Positions 7,274-10,048 of a stretch of 10,048 nt of DNA are shown here, piece by piece. Position 1 is the stretch's first letter, and each line of letters opens with the position of its first letter. Source of the DNA: DASXIW01 sp036497785 (GTDB lineage Bacteria; Pseudomonadota; Alphaproteobacteria; Acetobacterales; Acetobacteraceae); assembly GCA_036497785.1 (NCBI GenBank), contig DASXIW010000197.1:1-10048 (forward strand), read 5' to 3'. The notes beneath the pieces were generated by a model. That model was not told the origin of the DNA. It was given only the letters and a program-made list of their open reading frames with translations, and made no database searches. Both the position numbers and the translations under genes were made by a program.

Positions 7274-7278
7274 ACAGG

Positions 7279-7311
7279 CGGGCCGGTCGCGCATTTGCGC
7301 GAAGCGGCCCG
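7279..7311 (+). other. Two-part hairpin 2 in the ispG leader
   Basis: An outer stem CGGGCCG (7279-7285) / CGGCCCG (7305-7311) encloses an inner stem CGCGC (7288-7292) / GCGCG (7297-7301) with loop ATTT, separated by a small internal loop (2 versus 3 bases). It begins five bases after hairpin 1 ends, so the two could stack. No T run follows. Function is unknown; candidates are mRNA processing or stability, or control of ispG expression. Confidence 0.5.
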
Positions 7312-7347
7312 AGGCGGCATGTTGAACACCGAGTACGGCCCCCGTCC

Positions 7348-7351
7348 GGAG
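7348..7351 (+). promoter_or_regulatory. Ribosome-binding site of ispG
   Basis: GGAG (7348-7351) lies seven bases before the ATG at 7359, the best-placed Shine-Dalgarno of any plus-strand gene in the window. It fixes the ispG start and suggests independent initiation rather than coupling to rodZ. Confidence 0.7.
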
Positions 7352-7358
7352 CACACCC

Positions 7359-8501
7359 ATGAGCAGCTATCGCCCGTATCAGCACATCGAGCGCCGCAAA
7401 TCGCGCAAGATCCATGTTGGCCGCGTGCCCGTGGGCGGCGATGCGCCGATCACCGTGCAGACCATGACCAACACGCCCACCACCGATATCCCCGGTACGA
7501 TCGCGCAGATCAAGCGCGCCGAGCGCGCCGGCGTGGACATCGTGCGCGTCTCCTGCCCCGATCAGCAAAGCGCGCTGGCGCTGAAGGACATCGTCGCCGG
7601 GGTGGATGTGCCTATCGTGGCCGACATCCATTTCCACTACAAACGCGCCATCGAAGCCGCCCAGAGCGGGGCTGCCTGCCTGCGCATCAACCCCGGCAAT
7701 ATCGGCAGCGCCGAGCGGGTGCGCGAAGTGGTGCAGGCCGCGCGCGACCATGGCTGCTCCATGCGCATCGGCGTCAATGCAGGCTCGCTGGACAAGCACT
7801 TGCTGGAAAAATATGGCGAGCCGAATCCGGAGGCGCTGGTGGAGAGCGCGCTGGAACACTCGAAAATCCTGCAAGACCATGATTTTCATGAATTCAAGAT
7901 CAGCGTGAAGGCGTCCGACGTGTTCATGGCCGTCGCCGCCTATCAGCAGCTCGCCGATGTCTGCGACCACCCGCTGCATATCGGCATCACCGAGGCGGGC
8001 GGCCTGCGCGCCGGCACCGTGAAAAGCGCCATCGGCCTGGGCAACCTGCTCTGGGCCGGCATTGGCGACACGATCCGCGTCTCGCTCTCCGCCGATCCGG
8101 ACGAGGAAGTGTTCGTCGCCTGGGAATTGCTGAAATCCCTCGGCCTGCGCAATCGCGGCGTGAAGATCATCTCCTGCCCGTCCTGCGCGCGGCAGGGCTT
8201 CGACGTGATCAAGACGGTCGGTGTGCTGGAATCGCGCCTGGCGCATATCGAAACGCCGCTGAGCCTGTCCATACTTGGCTGCGTGGTGAACGGCCCGGGC
8301 GAGGCGCTGATGACCGATCTGGGCCTGACCGGCGGCGGCGCCGGGCGGCACATGATCTACAATGCCGGCAAGACCGACCACACCATCGACGCCGATGCGA
8401 TGATCGAGCACATCGTCGAACTGGTCGAGCAGAAGGCCGCCGTGATCCAGGCGGAAATCGACGCCAACAAGGCAGCCCTCGCGAAGCAGGCAGCCGAATA
8501 A
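7359..8501 (+). CDS. ispG: IspG, 4-hydroxy-3-methylbut-2-enyl diphosphate synthase
   Basis: 4Fe-4S enzyme of the MEP pathway that reductively opens the cyclic diphosphate MEcPP to HMBPP, using flavodoxin or a related electron donor in the cytosol. It is 380 residues (E. coli 372). The TIM-barrel part shows VQTMTNTPTTD near residue 30, DIHFHY near 88 and LRINPGNIG near 110. The C-terminal cluster domain has cysteines C273 and C276 (SCPSCARQ) and C308 (LGCVVNGPGEA), with E315 as the fourth ligand. The spacing equals E. coli C270, C273, C305 and E312. This is the short bacterial form without the insert found in plant IspG. The C-terminus is a charged helical tail. hisS begins one base after the stop, so the two are surely co-transcribed. 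Confidence 0.98.
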   Translation: MSSYRPYQHIERRKSRKIHVGRVPVGGDAPITVQTMTNTPTTDIPGTIAQIKRAERAGVDIVRVSCPDQQSALALKDIVAGVDVPIVADIHFHYKRAIEAAQSGAACLRINPGNIGSAERVREVVQAARDHGCSMRIGVNAGSLDKHLLEKYGEPNPEALVESALEHSKILQDHDFHEFKISVKASDVFMAVAAYQQLADVCDHPLHIGITEAGGLRAGTVKSAIGLGNLLWAGIGDTIRVSLSADPDEEVFVAWELLKSLGLRNRGVKIISCPSCARQGFDVIKTVGVLESRLAHIETPLSLSILGCVVNGPGEALMTDLGLTGGGAGRHMIYNAGKTDHTIDADAMIEHIVELVEQKAAVIQAEIDANKAALAKQAAE

Positions 8502-8502
8502 G

Positions 8503-9738
8503 GTGGCGGCGCTACAGCCGGCTCGCGGCACCCGTGATCTGATCGGCGAGGACCAGCGCCGTTTCGCCCATGTGATCGAAACCGCCCGCCGCGTGACCGT
8601 AGGCTATGGTTTCGCGGAGTGGACCACACCAATCTTCGAGGACACGCAGATTTTCGCGCGTGGCCTGGGCGACACGTCGGATGTGGTGATGAAGGAAATG
8701 TACACCTTTCCCGATCGGGGCAACCAGTCGCTGACCTTGCGTCCCGAAGGCACCGCGGGCGTGTGCCGCGCTTTGGTCAGCAACGGCCTGACCCAGTCCC
8801 TGCCGCAGAAAGTGTTCTATGCGGGCCCCATGTTCCGCTACGAGCGGCCGCAAAAGGGCCGTTACCGCCAGTTCCACCAGATCGGCGCCGAGCTGATCGG
8901 ACCTTCCGAGCCTTTGGCCGATGCAGAGGTGATCGCCTGCGGCTGGGATATCCTGCAGGTGCTGGGCATCGCCAAGGACGTCGTGTTGGAAATCAACACC
9001 TTGGGCGACAAGGAAAGCCGCGACGCCTATCGCGTGGCGCTGGTGGCGTATTTCTCCGCCCATCGGGACGCGCTGAGCGAGGACAGCCGTGCCAGGCTGG
9101 AACGCAACCCGATGCGCATCCTCGACAGCAAGGACGAAGGGGACCGCAAGATCGTGGCGGACGCCCCCAGCATCGGCGCGCATCTGACCAGTGCGGCGCA
9201 GGATTTCTATGCCGGGCTGAAGGCCAATCTGACCCGCTTCAGGATTGATTTCGTTGAGAATCCGCGCATCGTGCGCGGGCTGGACTATTACAGCCATACC
9301 GCCTTCGAATTCATCACCACCACCCTGGGCGCCCAGGGCACCGTGATGGCCGGCGGCCGCTATGACGGGCTGGTGGCCGAAATGGGCGGCCCGCCCACCC
9401 CCGCGGTGGGTTGGGCGGCGGGGATCGAGCGGCTGTCCATGCTGCTCGACTCGGCACCGGAAGCGCCGCGTCCAGTGGCGGTGGTGCCGGTGGGCGATGC
9501 GGCGGAAGCGGCCGCAGTCGGTGTGTTGCAATCGCTGCGTCGTGCCGGGATTCCGGCGGAAATGGCCTATCGCGGCAATCTGAAGCGCCGCATGGAGCGC
9601 GCCAATCGCATCGGTGCGCGGGCCGCGGTGATATTGGGCGAGGAAGAATTGGCGCGGGGGGTGGCGCAGGTGAAGGATCTGGTCAGCGGCGACCAGTCCG
9701 AGGTGGCGATCGCGGAGCTTGCCGCGACACTCGCATGA
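8503..9738 (+). CDS. hisS: Histidyl-tRNA synthetase
   Basis: Class II aminoacyl-tRNA synthetase charging tRNA-His, a cytosolic homodimer. It is 411 residues, within the usual 400-430 range. The start is GTG at 8503, giving the conserved ARGTRDL a few residues in. Motif 2 is FRYERPQKGRYRQFHQ (about 111-126, with R112 and E114 at the ATP site). The histidine-specific motifs are RGLDYYSHTAFEF (from 258) and AGGRYDGL (283-290). Motif 3 is GWAAGIERL (303-311). A C-terminal anticodon-binding domain (about 325-411) ends the protein. The GTG start and the lack of a well-placed Shine-Dalgarno (AGCAGG is about 12 bases away) suggest translation coupled to ispG, whose stop lies one base upstream. At the other end the stop overlaps the prfA start. 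Confidence 0.98.
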   Translation: MAALQPARGTRDLIGEDQRRFAHVIETARRVTVGYGFAEWTTPIFEDTQIFARGLGDTSDVVMKEMYTFPDRGNQSLTLRPEGTAGVCRALVSNGLTQSLPQKVFYAGPMFRYERPQKGRYRQFHQIGAELIGPSEPLADAEVIACGWDILQVLGIAKDVVLEINTLGDKESRDAYRVALVAYFSAHRDALSEDSRARLERNPMRILDSKDEGDRKIVADAPSIGAHLTSAAQDFYAGLKANLTRFRIDFVENPRIVRGLDYYSHTAFEFITTTLGAQGTVMAGGRYDGLVAEMGGPPTPAVGWAAGIERLSMLLDSAPEAPRPVAVVPVGDAAEAAAVGVLQSLRRAGIPAEMAYRGNLKRRMERANRIGARAAVILGEEELARGVAQVKDLVSGDQSEVAIAELAATLA

Positions 9739-10048
9739 GTTTTGCCCTTAAACTTGATCGGATCGTCGATCGCGCGGCCGAACTCAGCGCCCATTTGTCC
9801 GAGGGGGCGACGGGCGACGCCTATGTGAAGGCGTCGCGCGAGCTGGCGGAGATCGAGCCCGTGGTGGCGCTGATCGACCAGTTGCGGGCCGCCGAAGCAG
9901 GCGCTTCAGATGCCAAAATCCTGCTTTCAGACCCCGAAATGCGCGATTTGGCCGAGGCCGAGCTGGCCGAACTGAACGAGCGGATTCGCGATTTGCAACT
10001 GGCGGTGCGAGTCGCGCTGCTGCCCAAGGACGAGGCGGATTCGCGTTC
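9735..10048 (+). CDS. prfA: Peptide chain release factor 1, N-terminal part (3' end beyond window)
   Basis: Release factor for UAA and UAG stop codons. The ATG at 9735 overlaps the hisS stop as ATGA. Translation gives 104 residues beginning MSFALKLDRIVDRAAEL. This is the helical N-terminal domain of RF1, with ELAEIEPVV (about 36-44), ILLSDPEMRDLAEAEL (about 63-78), and ALLPKDEADS just before the point where the universal GTGGDEA motif should follow. RF2 (prfB) is excluded by the absence of its N-terminal features and programmed frameshift. The codon-recognition PxT and the GGQ motifs lie outside the window. Coupling to hisS puts two translation factors in one unit. In many proteobacteria prmC, which methylates the GGQ glutamine, comes next; that cannot be seen here. 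Confidence 0.95.
   Translation, partial: MSFALKLDRIVDRAAELSAHLSEGATGDAYVKASRELAEIEPVVALIDQLRAAEAGASDAKILLSDPEMRDLAEAELAELNERIRDLQLAVRVALLPKDEADSR

Noticed and set aside
6011..7360. 449-codon minus-strand open frame opposite the RodZ-like gene
   Set aside because: It is a Gly/Arg/His-rich low-complexity product with no domain. The plus strand has clear helix-turn-helix, membrane and C-terminal domains.
7089..8531. 480-codon minus-strand open frame opposite ispG
   Set aside because: ispG is fully conserved with its iron-sulfur ligands on the plus strand. The antisense product has no motif and reads like a complement of codon bias.

Overview
This window is an ordinary chromosomal housekeeping region from a high-G+C alphaproteobacterium, roughly two thirds G+C by eye with strongly G/C-biased third codon positions. 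The gene set and order (ubiG diverging from lysC, then ptsP, a RodZ-like gene, ispG, hisS and prfA) and the protein sequences suggest Rhodospirillales, most likely Acetobacteraceae. That placement is inference from gene order and recalled homologues, not a database result. I see no insertion sequence, phage gene, CRISPR array, rRNA or tRNA, and no clear base-composition island.

Layout. Bases 1-526 (minus) hold the N-terminal 175 residues of UbiG, an O-methyltransferase of ubiquinone synthesis; its C-terminus lies beyond the left edge. A 72-base divergent spacer follows. All remaining genes are on the plus strand: lysC (aspartate kinase, 599-1894); an FMN-dependent nitronate monooxygenase-family gene overlapping the end of lysC (about 1884-2945); a GNAT acetyltransferase (3004-3492); ptsP, the GAF-containing enzyme I of the nitrogen PTS (3611-5872); a long non-coding or regulatory interval with several small dyads; a RodZ-like membrane helix-turn-helix protein (6164-7210); a 148-base leader with two strong hairpins; ispG (7359-8501), the penultimate enzyme of the MEP isoprenoid pathway; hisS (8503-9738), histidyl-tRNA synthetase; and the first 104 codons of prfA, release factor 1 (from 9735), which runs off the right edge.

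How the genes fit together. Three blocks can be proposed. The lysC block contains amino-acid synthesis plus two accessory enzymes. The ptsP block encodes phosphotransfer regulation. The rodZ-ispG-hisS-prfA block is the tightest: ispG and hisS are 1 base apart, and hisS and prfA share an ATGA stop/start. The order rodZ-ispG-hisS is also found in E. coli, so it is an old arrangement, linking a cell-shape protein, isoprenoid precursor supply (undecaprenyl carrier and quinone side chain) and translation. UbiG uses a polyprenylated substrate, so it is loosely connected to the IspG pathway.

I did not find a previously undescribed system. The points most worth checking are non-coding or translational: the paired hairpins before ispG, the cluster of GTGA/TCAC-type half-sites before the RodZ-like gene, and a plausible in-frame internal start in lysC that would yield a separate regulatory subunit.
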